A stretch of 11,242 bases of DNA, taken from NCBI GenBank assembly GCA_034428635.1, contig DAOUHR010000188.1:1-11242 (forward strand), given 5' to 3'. The stretch is from Bin22 sp034428635 (GTDB taxonomy: Bacteria > Chloroflexota > Dehalococcoidia > Lucifugimonadales > UBA3495). The position numbers and the translations under genes are program-made. The notes below the pieces were generated by a model, which saw only the letters and a list, made by a program, of their open reading frames with translations, did no database searches and was not told the origin of the DNA. Numbering within the stretch: position 1 is the first letter of the stretch; the number at the start of each line of letters is the position of its first letter. Below are positions 1-5,908 of this stretch, one piece after another.

Positions 1-1185
1 TTCAGATCTATTCCGGGGGGTCGCAGCGTTCCGGGCGGCGAACTGACCCTGCGGATAACCGACATTACCGCCGACCTGGATCCGGATACCACGGTTATCG
101 TGAACTGCGCCGGGCGCACCCGCAGCATCATCGGCACCCGCGTTCTCCAGCGAATGGGCCGCCAGAATGTCCTGGGCCTGAAGAACGGCACGTCGGGGTG
201 GGTTCTGGCGGGATACGAGCTGGAGTCAGGGGCGGACCGGGTTGACCTGCCGCAGCCTTCAGCCGAGGGACTGGCAGAAGCCGAGGCTTACGCGAACCGG
301 TTGGCGGAAGAGGACGGCGTACGCTACCTGGATATCCTTGCACTGCAAGCGATGATGGAACGCAGCAAAACGGAGACCGTTTACATGGTAGACGTGCGTA
401 CCACCGCCGAATACACCGAGGGCCACATCCCCGGGTTCCGGTGGTTCCCCGGCGGGCAGGCGGTGCAGCGTTCCGACGAGGTGGCGGTGGTCCGTAACAC
501 ACCCATTATCTTTGCCTGCGATGACAAGGTCCGCGCCACCCTTACGGCTTCCTGGTACCGGCAACTGGGACACGAAGAGGTCTACGCCGTGGCCGGTGGA
601 GTCGGAGCCTGGGCCGCCGCCGGCCTGGACGTCGAAACCGGCGCTCCGGCAGAACCTGTCCTGGGCATGGACAAAGCGAAGGAAGGTCTGAACATTTACG
701 CTCCCGAGGAACTGGCGACCTCGATGTTTGACAGCGTGATGACAGAGCTGGCCATGGAGCTGAGCGCTGAAGATGACGAGGAGGTTGAGGTTGAGGAGGG
801 GCCGGTGGTCCTGTTCGTGGACACCAGCGGGGACTTTGCCGCCGGCCACGTACCGGGCGCGCGTTGGGCGCCCCGGGGCTGGCTTGAGCTGCAAGTCGAA
901 GGCCTGGTACCTGCCCGGGAAGCTCCAATAGTGGTTGCCTGCCGCAACGGGCAGAACTCCGTGTTGGCGGCGGCTACATTGAAGGGCATGGGTTATTCCA
1001 ATGTTTCGGCGCTGGAGGGTGGCATGACCGCCTGGGTAGCCGAAGACCTGCCCGTGGAAACGGGGCTTTCCGGCGTGATGAGTCCGCCCACCGACCTGGT
1101 GGCCAGTGGGCCGGACCGGAACTACGCCGATATGATGAATTATCTGCGTTGGGAGACGGCGCTGGGGGAGAAGTACGCGGGTTAG
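1..1185 (+). CDS. Tandem rhodanese-domain sulfurtransferase, 5' truncated by window edge
   Basis: The reading frame is open from base 1, so the start lies outside the window; a GTG at 100 sits inside a rhodanese domain and is not the real start. The 394 visible residues hold the end of one rhodanese domain and two more complete ones. Each has a cysteine at the active-site position: C36 in CAGRTRS, C173 in CDDKVRA, C314 in CRNGQNS. Domain 2 (about 115-210) keeps the family signature DVRTTAEYTEGHIPG; domain 3 (about 235-350) has VDTSGDFAAGHVPGAR. An acidic linker (AEDDEEVEVEE) lies before domain 3. Rhodaneses move sulfane sulfur from thiosulfate or a persulfide carrier to an acceptor through a cysteine persulfide. 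No signal peptide can be judged because the N-terminus is missing. The substrate is unknown. The loop arginine is kept in domains 1 and 2 but replaced in domain 3, so the domains may not be equally active. Confidence 0.93.
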   Translation, partial: FRSIPGGRSVPGGELTLRITDITADLDPDTTVIVNCAGRTRSIIGTRVLQRMGRQNVLGLKNGTSGWVLAGYELESGADRVDLPQPSAEGLAEAEAYANRLAEEDGVRYLDILALQAMMERSKTETVYMVDVRTTAEYTEGHIPGFRWFPGGQAVQRSDEVAVVRNTPIIFACDDKVRATLTASWYRQLGHEEVYAVAGGVGAWAAAGLDVETGAPAEPVLGMDKAKEGLNIYAPEELATSMFDSVMTELAMELSAEDDEEVEVEEGPVVLFVDTSGDFAAGHVPGARWAPRGWLELQVEGLVPAREAPIVVACRNGQNSVLAAATLKGMGYSNVSALEGGMTAWVAEDLPVETGLSGVMSPPTDLVASGPDRNYADMMNYLRWETALGEKYAG

Positions 1186-1258
1186 TTAAGGCAATTCCGT
1201 GTTACCTGGCCCGTTGATCATACGCAAAAGTCAAATGGGCAAAGAAATCCCGGGCACT

Positions 1259-1290
1259 TATTTAAGCGCATTCATCAGGGCGCTTAAATA
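1259..1290. repeat. Perfect 10-bp inverted repeat upstream of brnT, candidate operator
   Basis: TATTTAAGCG (1259-1268) and CGCTTAAATA (1281-1290) are exact reverse complements separated by 12 bases. The repeat lies in the 143-bp gap between the rhodanese and the toxin gene, ending 38 bases before the toxin start. BrnT-BrnA complexes are known to repress their own promoter, so an operator is the simplest reading. The arms are AT-rich, no T-run follows, and the TAAATA inside the right arm could act as a -10 element. A weak terminator hairpin for the rhodanese gene is the alternative. Confidence 0.5.
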
Positions 1291-1312
1291 CGAGCACCTA
1301 TGTTCCGTTATC

Positions 1313-1318
1313 GGAGAG
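1313..1318 (+). promoter_or_regulatory. Ribosome binding site of brnT
   Basis: GGAGAG ends 10 bases before TTG 1329. No ATG, GTG or TTG occurs in this frame between the stop at 1263 and 1329, so this site supports the TTG start. Confidence 0.5.
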
Positions 1319-1328
1319 ATCGGCCAGA

Positions 1329-1604
1329 TTGGTATTTGCATCACAGCCCCGCTACCCTTACCAATGGGACGAAAACAAACGGCAAGAAACTATAAGGGTT
1401 CGTGGTATTGACTTTATGCTTGTGTATCAGGCCGACTGGTCAACGGCCATTTACCACCGGCAGGAACGGGCAGGCGAGGTCCGCTACTCCTCTTACGTCC
1501 TGATTGATAATCGGCTTTACAATGTAGTATGGACGCCGAGAGACGCGTATACCAGAATCATCAGCTTGAGGAAAGCCAACGGGAGGGGAGATAGCCCGGT
1601 ATGA
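1329..1604 (+). CDS. brnT: BrnT-family type II toxin (DUF497 ribonuclease)
   Basis: BrnT toxins are small RelE-fold ribonucleases that block translation and are held inactive by BrnA. The 91-residue product has the family outline: an N-terminal YQWDENK (11-17, family F/Y-x-WDxxK), a central VRYSSYVLIDNRLYNVVWT stretch and the C-terminal RIISLRKAN (76-84, family RIISARKA). The usual KHG after the first helix reads VRG here (RVRGIDF), so a conserved histidine seems replaced. The start is taken at TTG because no other start exists in the open frame and GGAGAG precedes it. The gene overlaps the antitoxin by ATGA (1601-1604), the normal toxin-first brnTA order with translational coupling. The sequence is visibly less GC-rich than the flanking genes, which fits horizontal transfer. 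Family assignment is firm; toxicity is not shown. Confidence 0.85.
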   Translation: MVFASQPRYPYQWDENKRQETIRVRGIDFMLVYQADWSTAIYHRQERAGEVRYSSYVLIDNRLYNVVWTPRDAYTRIISLRKANGRGDSPV

Positions 1605-1942
1605 ACAAATCCAAGGTTAATATAACCCGACCGACCCCCGAGGAAGAGGCTGAAATAGCAGCCCAGCTTGCTGACGACGCGGATTCCTATGAATGGAACG
1701 ATGAGGATTGGGAAAGCGCCAAGACCACCCAGGAACTCTTTCCTGAGTTGGCAGAGATCTCAAAGAAGCGGCAGGCGGACCTTAAAGAAGGCCTTCTAGA
1801 ACAAGTCACCATTACCTTGGACCGGGAAACGATAGCTTGGTTCAAAGCCCAAACCAAGGAAAACGGAATAACAGGCGGAACCGCCTGGCTTGCGCTGCTT
1901 GAGCAAACCCTTCAATCGTTTGTCCGCAACCCGCAGGATTGA
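1601..1942 (+). CDS. brnA: BrnA-family antitoxin
   Basis: This is the partner of the upstream toxin: BrnA binds BrnT and, through a ribbon-helix-helix domain, the operon promoter. The 113-residue product has an acidic N-terminal half (TPEEEAEIAAQLADDADSY, then WNDEDWESAK), which resembles toxin-binding segments of such antitoxins. A C-terminal ribbon-helix-helix-like part starts with the strand QVTITL (68-73), followed by helix DRETIAWFKAQ (74-84) and a last helix around 94-108. VTITLDRETIAWFKAQ is the most BrnA-like stretch. The ATG overlaps the brnT stop by four bases (ATGA), so expression is coupled. BrnA proteins often end shortly after the second helix, as here. The family call rests on the C-terminal motif plus the neighbour. 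Confidence 0.82.
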   Translation: MNKSKVNITRPTPEEEAEIAAQLADDADSYEWNDEDWESAKTTQELFPELAEISKKRQADLKEGLLEQVTITLDRETIAWFKAQTKENGITGGTAWLALLEQTLQSFVRNPQD

Positions 1943-2036
1943 GTGCCTTTGCATTAGCATCATAGTGATGAATTTATTTTCGTTCCTGCGGATACCGAGA
2001 AACGAGAGACAACCAACAAGGCTATTGAGGTAACCA

Positions 2037-2387
2037 ATGCCCATAATCGAACACAGTACCGTCAGGATGCCGGCGCCGGTGGAATACAAGGCCGAACGCA
2101 CCTTTGTCTCAGCTGAGCAAGGCGCCGTCTCTATGACCGTGAAAGAGGTTGAATTACACCCGGGCTGGGAGGGACGGCTGCACACCCACTCTACCGACGA
2201 GGTCATAATGGTCATGGCCGGAGCGGTGCAGCTTATCATCGGAGACGAACTGCAGACGGTGCGGGCTGGCTGCACCCTGTTCGCGCCGCCGGGCGTCCCC
2301 CACAAGCTGATCAACAAGCTGTGGATTCCCGTTCGGCTCCTGGTAATGTATCCCACAACAGACCAGGAAACCGAATACCTGGAGTAG
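2037..2387 (+). CDS. Small single-domain cupin protein
   Basis: The 116-residue product is one conserved cupin barrel. Both cupin motifs are complete. Motif 1 has G43, H49, H51, E55 and G62 in the exact G(X)5HXH(X)3E(X)6G spacing. Motif 2 is G78-(X5)-P84-P-G86-V-P-H89-(X3)-N93. H49, H51, E55 and H89 are the usual divalent metal ligands, so a metal-binding protein is expected. The start ATG has GAGG six bases upstream (2027-2030). There is no signal peptide, so it is likely cytoplasmic. Single-domain cupins include dioxygenases, isomerases and sensor-like binding proteins; nothing here picks one. It stands alone, 94 bases after brnA and 107 before the molybdoenzyme gene, with no clear shared operon. 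Confidence 0.88.
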   Translation: MPIIEHSTVRMPAPVEYKAERTFVSAEQGAVSMTVKEVELHPGWEGRLHTHSTDEVIMVMAGAVQLIIGDELQTVRAGCTLFAPPGVPHKLINKLWIPVRLLVMYPTTDQETEYLE

Positions 2388-2494
2388 TCCTGCGAATGTC
2401 GCCAGGTATGTGGTAAATTAGTCGAAAAGCAAGGGAGAATCAGTGCAACTCCCCTTAATCACAACCCGAAGCAAACCCGGTCAGGAGGCCAACA

Positions 2495-3601
2495 ATGGCA
2501 ACCCGAAGTGTTCGCACCGAAACCAAGCCCCAGTTGATTCCCACTAACGCCGGGTACCGTACCTGGGCGGCGCCGCCGGAAGCGCTGCAGCAGGAGGTGG
2601 TACCTAACGACCTGTTCTACATCCGCAATCACTGGACTGATTGCCCGGAAATAGACATCAATACGTACCGGCTGGTGGTGGACGGCGAGGTGGAGACGCC
2701 CCTGAGCCTGACCTTCGACGAGGTCCTGGGCATGGCCCAGCAGCGGTTCCAGGTTACCTTCGAATGCTGCGGCAACAGTCCGGTGCCCGATTACTGGGCC
2801 AAGGCCACCCGCACGGGGTCGGTTATGGAGATGATCAAGGGCCACGGCATTATGGGCAATGCCGAATGGGCAGGTATTTCCCTGAAAGACCTGCTGGCCA
2901 GGGCCGGCGTGAAGGACTCTGCGGTGGAAGTTATGTTTGAGGGCGCCGACCACGGGCCCGACGAAACAGTAGGAGACCCCCCCGAAGTTACCTACGAGCG
3001 CAGCCTGCCCATCGCCAAGGCAACGCATCCCGACACCATGCTGGCTTACGAGATGAACGGCGAGCGGTTGCCCCTGAACCACGGATACCCGCTGCGGCTG
3101 CTGGTGCCCGGCTGGTACGGCATGAACTCGGTCAAGTGGCTGGTGGGCATCCACGTCCTGGACAAGAAGTTTGAAGGGTTCTACCAGACGGAACGGTACA
3201 TGACCCAGAACGGGCCGGACAGCCCCGAGTACTACACCTACTACACCAAGATGAAGGTAAAGTCCATCATCACCAACCCTGCCCCGGGCGAGATTATTCC
3301 TGCCGGCGGCTATACCCTGGCCGGGGCCGCCTGGTCGGGCGAGGAAGAGGTGGTGAAGGTGGAGATCAGCACCGATGGCGGCGAGACCTGGGACATGGCC
3401 ACCCTGGCGCCGCGGGCCAGTTCCTACGCCTGGTTCCGGTGGCAGTACCACTGGCAGCCGAAAGGCCCGGGCCGGCATACCCTGATGTCCCGCGCCACCA
3501 ACAACCTGGGCGAGACCCAGCCCATGGAGTTCCCCAACCAGTGGGACGGCCGTGGGTACGGCAACAACATGGTCTTCCCGGTGGACGTACAGGTACAGTA
3601 G
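2495..3601 (+). CDS. Sulfite-oxidase-family molybdopterin-dependent oxidoreductase
   Basis: The 368-residue product has the two-domain layout of the sulfite oxidase family: a Moco-binding domain (about 35-235) and an immunoglobulin-like dimerisation domain (about 250-368, with AAWSGEEEVVKVEISTDGGETW). FECCGN (89-94) aligns with the family LxCAGN loop, making C91 the likely molybdenum ligand, with an extra cysteine C92 where alanine is usual. NHGYPLRLLVPGWYGMNSVKWL (195-216 region) is the family's HGxPxRLxxPGxxGxxSVKW signature. The N-terminus (MATRSVRTET) has no twin-arginine or Sec signal, so a cytoplasmic location is inferred. No cytochrome or heme domain is attached and no electron-acceptor gene is adjacent. 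AGGAGG (2483-2488) lies six bases before the ATG. Sulfite is the default substrate, but the altered active-site loop leaves this open. Confidence 0.9.
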   Translation: MATRSVRTETKPQLIPTNAGYRTWAAPPEALQQEVVPNDLFYIRNHWTDCPEIDINTYRLVVDGEVETPLSLTFDEVLGMAQQRFQVTFECCGNSPVPDYWAKATRTGSVMEMIKGHGIMGNAEWAGISLKDLLARAGVKDSAVEVMFEGADHGPDETVGDPPEVTYERSLPIAKATHPDTMLAYEMNGERLPLNHGYPLRLLVPGWYGMNSVKWLVGIHVLDKKFEGFYQTERYMTQNGPDSPEYYTYYTKMKVKSIITNPAPGEIIPAGGYTLAGAAWSGEEEVVKVEISTDGGETWDMATLAPRASSYAWFRWQYHWQPKGPGRHTLMSRATNNLGETQPMEFPNQWDGRGYGNNMVFPVDVQVQ

Positions 3602-3606
3602 CAATC

Positions 3607-3638
3607 ATGGCCCCCCACTGAGTGCAGTGGGGGGCCAT
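3607..3638 (+). terminator. Strong hairpin after the molybdoenzyme gene, likely terminator
   Basis: ATGGCCCCCCACTG (3607-3620) and CAGTGGGGGGCCAT (3625-3638) form a perfect 14-bp stem with the 4-base loop AGTG, five bases after the stop codon at 3601. Only a short TTT follows, so it may be a leaky terminator or a processing hairpin rather than a full stop. It lies 38 bases before the selenoprotein start, leaving little room for a separate promoter. Confidence 0.75.
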
Positions 3639-3665
3639 TTCCGTTGGCTCAAAGTAACAAGTCCT

Positions 3666-3671
3666 GGGAGG
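3666..3671 (+). promoter_or_regulatory. Ribosome binding site deciding the selenoprotein start
   Basis: GGGAGG is five bases upstream of ATG 3677. The in-frame TTG at 3644 further upstream has no such site and sits against the terminator hairpin, so 3677 is the better start. Confidence 0.75.
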
Positions 3672-3676
3672 TTGTC

Positions 3677-4432
3677 ATGCTGAAATCCCAGCGGGACAGC
3701 GTAGTCAGCAGGCTGAGCGGCGATGACCGGCAAAACATGCGCCGGATAATTGCCGCCATCAAGGAAGCCCGGGGCGGTAGTCCTGATCTGGCCGCCGCCG
3801 AGGGGCGGGTAACGGCCAGGGAAATCCTGGAGGGGTTGCAGGACGAACTGCCGGACGAAGTCCGCTCTGCACTGGAAGCCACCCTGGTGCGGGACGAGAC
3901 GGGCCCCAGGGTTGGCGATTTCCCCACCGATTTCAACCTGAAGCGGCTTGGCTCCGAAGAGCGGGTGAGGCTGTCGAACTTTCGGGGCAAGCGGCCGGTG
4001 GCCCTGGCCTTTGGCAGCTACACTTGACCCCCATTCCGCGCCCAGTCTGAGCGCATGACCGAAATTTACAACCAATATCGGGGTTTGGTGGAGTTCTTCG
4101 TCGTCTACGTACAGGAGGCCCACCCCACCGACGGTTGGCAAACGGACAGCAACATCCAGGAGGGCGTCCTGTTCCGCCAGCACCAGAGCTACGGTGAGCG
4201 GGAAGAGGTGGCCCAGTCCTGCAGCATCGACCTGCACATCGGTCTGCCCATCCTGATAGAAGAGATGGACAACGCCATCGACGAAGCCTACGGCGCGGCG
4301 CCGGAACGCTTGTACCTGGTGGGAGCCGACGGCCGGGTGGCCTACCACGGCGGGGCCGGCCCACACTTTTTTGATTTGGACGAATGGGAAGCGGCGATTG
4401 AAGTATGTGTCGCGGCGGCAACCCAGTCGTAG
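3677..4432 (+). CDS. Deiodinase-like selenoprotein, in-frame UGA read as selenocysteine
   Basis: One frame runs from ATG 3677 to TAG 4432 and is interrupted only by TGA at 4025-4027; read through, it gives 251 residues with selenocysteine at 117. The surrounding GSYT-U-PPF (113-120) matches the iodothyronine deiodinase active site GSCT-U-PPF. Further deiodinase motifs lie beyond the UGA: QEAHPTDGW (146-154, family EAHASDGW), EEMDNAI (195-201) and PERLYLVGADGRVAYHGGAGP (209-229). Before it come a helical N-terminal part (1-75) and the redoxin-like GDFPTDFNLKRL (80-91) and LSNFRGKRPVALAF. The fold is thioredoxin-like. Bacterial homologues are commonly seen with cysteine at this position (GSYTCPPF), from memory. 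No signal peptide or membrane anchor is seen, unlike animal deiodinases. A selenol/thiol redox or reductive dehalogenation role is inferred; the substrate is unknown. The cyclase gene follows after 34 bases. Confidence 0.9.
4038..4054 (+). promoter_or_regulatory. Candidate bacterial SECIS stem-loop
   Basis: Directly downstream of the UGA (4025-4027), GCGC (4038-4041) pairs with GCGC (4051-4054). After a C-A mismatch (4042/4050), CA (4043-4044) pairs with UG (4048-4049) and closes the loop GUC (4045-4047). The loop G is 18 bases after the UGA. Bacterial SECIS elements recognised by SelB lie inside the coding region, with a small apical loop starting with G or GU at about this distance; in E. 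coli fdhF the loop region AGGUCU is similar. The hairpin is short and needs a folding check. Confidence 0.6.
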
Positions 4433-4452
4433 CAAGATCCGCTGGTTACTGT

Positions 4453-4459
4453 GAGGGAG
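4453..4459 (+). promoter_or_regulatory. Ribosome binding site of the cyclase gene
   Basis: GAGGGAG ends seven bases before TTG 4467 and supports that rare start codon. No closer ATG is available before the conserved N-terminal strand. Confidence 0.55.
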
Positions 4460-4466
4460 TGCAGTT

Positions 4467-5141
4467 TTGACCGAACTTATAGACCTGACTTTGACCCTGG
4501 GCAGCGACCGGGTTGTGCCGGTACCTGGACTGATCGGTGTCTGCACTGAACCGTTGCACACCCACGAGTCCCACGCCCGCTCGAATACCAAGCTGACCCT
4601 GGCAACCCATATCGGCACCCACGTGGACGCGCCCTATCACTTCCATGCCGACGGTACCACTGTGGAGAATATGCCCCTGAACCGGTACATGGGTCCTGCC
4701 CTGCTGCTTGACCTGCGGGAAGTAGCGAAAGGGCTGACGCCCCTGTCGGTTGACGATTTGCAGGGAGCCGGGGGGTCGCCCGATGCAGTGAAAGACAAGA
4801 TTGTGGTGCTGTTCACGGGATGGGCTGCCGCAGAATCGGGTGGGGTGCGGTTTTATTCCCAGGGGCCTTACCTGAGCAATGAGGGGGCTGTGTATTTGGC
4901 GGATAACGGCGTCAACGCCGTTTCCGTGGACTTTCCCATTGACAAGCACCCGCCTTCGCCCCAGTCCACCATCCACGACTTTCCTGTTCACCGTTTACTC
5001 CTGGGAAAGGGGATCCCACTGATCGAAAACCTGATCAACCTGGACCAACTGGTCGGACGGGAGTTTGAGCTTTGGGCGCTGCCCATCAAGCTGAAAGACG
5101 GTGACGGGGCGGCCGCCCGGGCCGTGGCCCGCATACTTTAG
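4467..5141 (+). CDS. Cyclase-family (kynurenine formamidase-like) metal hydrolase
   Basis: The 224-residue product belongs to the cyclase superfamily that includes bacterial kynurenine formamidase and isatin hydrolase, which hydrolyse amide or ring bonds with a bound Mn or Zn ion. The signature HxGTHxDxPxH is complete: H48, G50, T51, H52, D54, P56, H58 in HIGTHVDAPYH. Other family landmarks are the N-terminal LIDLTLTL strand, a VVLFTGW stretch near 112-118 and GVNAVSVDFPIDKHPPS with the late H/D residues. No signal peptide is visible. Translation starts at TTG 4467 with GAGGGAG upstream. It lies 34 bases after the selenoprotein gene and 17 bases before the next gene, so the three are probably co-transcribed. 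No tryptophan-degradation genes are nearby, so the kynurenine substrate should not be assumed. Confidence 0.88.
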   Translation: MTELIDLTLTLGSDRVVPVPGLIGVCTEPLHTHESHARSNTKLTLATHIGTHVDAPYHFHADGTTVENMPLNRYMGPALLLDLREVAKGLTPLSVDDLQGAGGSPDAVKDKIVVLFTGWAAAESGGVRFYSQGPYLSNEGAVYLADNGVNAVSVDFPIDKHPPSPQSTIHDFPVHRLLLGKGIPLIENLINLDQLVGREFELWALPIKLKDGDGAAARAVARIL

Positions 5142-5158
5142 CCTGCCTGTCCGCGCCA

Positions 5159-5803
5159 ATGTCCGCCTTCAACTCCCCTACTCCCATTCTGCTGGCTACT
5201 GGCAATCCGGCCAAGCAGACCGCCCTGCGTGACCTGCTTGAGGGACTGCCCCTGAATCCGGTCACACCGGCCGAGCTGGGCCTTTCAGCCGACCCGGACG
5301 AAACTGCCGAAACCCATGAGGCTATAGCCGTGGAGAAGGCAGTGGAATGGTCGCGATTGTCGGGTATGCTGGCCATTGCATCCGACGGCGGACTGGTGGT
5401 CCCTTTCCTGGGACCCAAATGGGAAAGTAGGTACACCCACCGGTTTGCCGGCCCGGCGGCCGATGACGAGGAACGTAGAAGCCGCCTGTTGGAACTGTTA
5501 GAGAATGCCACCGGCGCACAGCGGGAGGCTTCCTGGGTAGAGGCCCTGGCAATTGCCGACTCGGGCACGCCGCTGAAGTCCTGGGAGTTGAAGGGTAGCA
5601 GCGGCATAATCGCCGGTGAAGCGGAGCCCGGACACCACGCCCCCGGGTTCTGGGTGTATCCCCTGTGGTACTTTCAGGGGTTGGGCAAGTATTACAACGA
5701 GCTTTCCGGCATGGAAAAGGAATCGCTGGGGGACCACTGGGCAAGGTTAAGGCAGTTGGTGAAAGAGTATTTCTTGAGGGAGTGTTCGTTCCCACCAACT
5801 TGA
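5159..5803 (+). CDS. Diverged Ham1/RdgB-type non-canonical purine NTP pyrophosphatase homologue
   Basis: Ham1/RdgB/ITPA proteins remove pyrophosphate from dITP and XTP to keep damaged bases out of nucleic acids. This 214-residue product has their outline: ILLATGNPAKQTALRDLL (10-27, family LATGNxGKxxE), DETAETHEAIAVEKAVEWSR (47-66), an acidic loop ASDGGLVV (74-81, family ADDSGLxV), a WESRYTHRFAG segment (88-98) matching the family SARYAG, and the late GFWVYPLWYFQGLGKYYNELS (from 163). Two substrate-recognition motifs are changed: FGYDP reads FWVYP, and the SHR region reads GDHWARL. K19 and D76 are kept. A different or narrowed substrate is therefore possible. The ATG at 5159 follows the cyclase stop by 17 bases with no strong ribosome binding site, which fits coupling within an operon. 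Confidence 0.78.
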   Translation: MSAFNSPTPILLATGNPAKQTALRDLLEGLPLNPVTPAELGLSADPDETAETHEAIAVEKAVEWSRLSGMLAIASDGGLVVPFLGPKWESRYTHRFAGPAADDEERRSRLLELLENATGAQREASWVEALAIADSGTPLKSWELKGSSGIIAGEAEPGHHAPGFWVYPLWYFQGLGKYYNELSGMEKESLGDHWARLRQLVKEYFLRECSFPPT

Positions 5804-5897
5804 TAGTGCGGGTGAATAAGGACACTCGATGGGATAGAATAGGGTACATCTTTAAGCCACCCGCCGGCGATTCGGCAACCTTACCCGTCAAACCGAT

Positions 5898-5902
5898 GGA
5901 GA
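5898..5902 (+). promoter_or_regulatory. Ribosome binding site of the MoxR/CoxD ATPase gene
   Basis: GGAGA lies six bases before TTG 5909 and supports that start; the nearby ATG at 5896 is out of frame. Confidence 0.5.
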
Positions 5903-5908
5903 ACCGCC

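Noticed and set aside
1199..1411. 70-codon plus-strand frame from GTG 1199 overlapping brnT
   Set aside because: No family resemblance, no ribosome binding site, and it crosses the inverted repeat and runs into brnT in another frame.
2459..3604. Long minus-strand open frame (about 381 codons) opposite the molybdoenzyme
   Set aside because: The plus strand carries an unmistakable sulfite-oxidase-family protein with a strong ribosome binding site; the antisense translation shows no family features.
4025..4027. Nonsense mutation making the deiodinase-like gene a pseudogene
   Set aside because: The only stop falls exactly on the catalytic residue, both sides remain well conserved without frameshifts, and a SECIS-like hairpin follows. 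It remains possible, since TGC to TGA is a single base change.
3644..4432. Two separate small genes, one ending at the TGA 4027 and one starting at ATG 4055
   Set aside because: They share a frame, the ATG at 4055 has no ribosome binding site, and the deiodinase motifs continue across the TGA, so one Sec-containing gene explains the data better.
3605..4618. Long minus-strand open frame (about 337 codons) opposite the selenoprotein gene
   Set aside because: No recognisable motifs, no good ribosome binding site, and it begins inside the cyclase gene; it is a shadow of GC-rich plus-strand coding.
5800..5840. Possible promoter TTGATA / TAGAAT ahead of the MoxR ATPase gene
   Set aside because: The spacing between the two boxes is about 29 bases, far from the usual 16-18, and no better -35 box pairs with TAGAAT.
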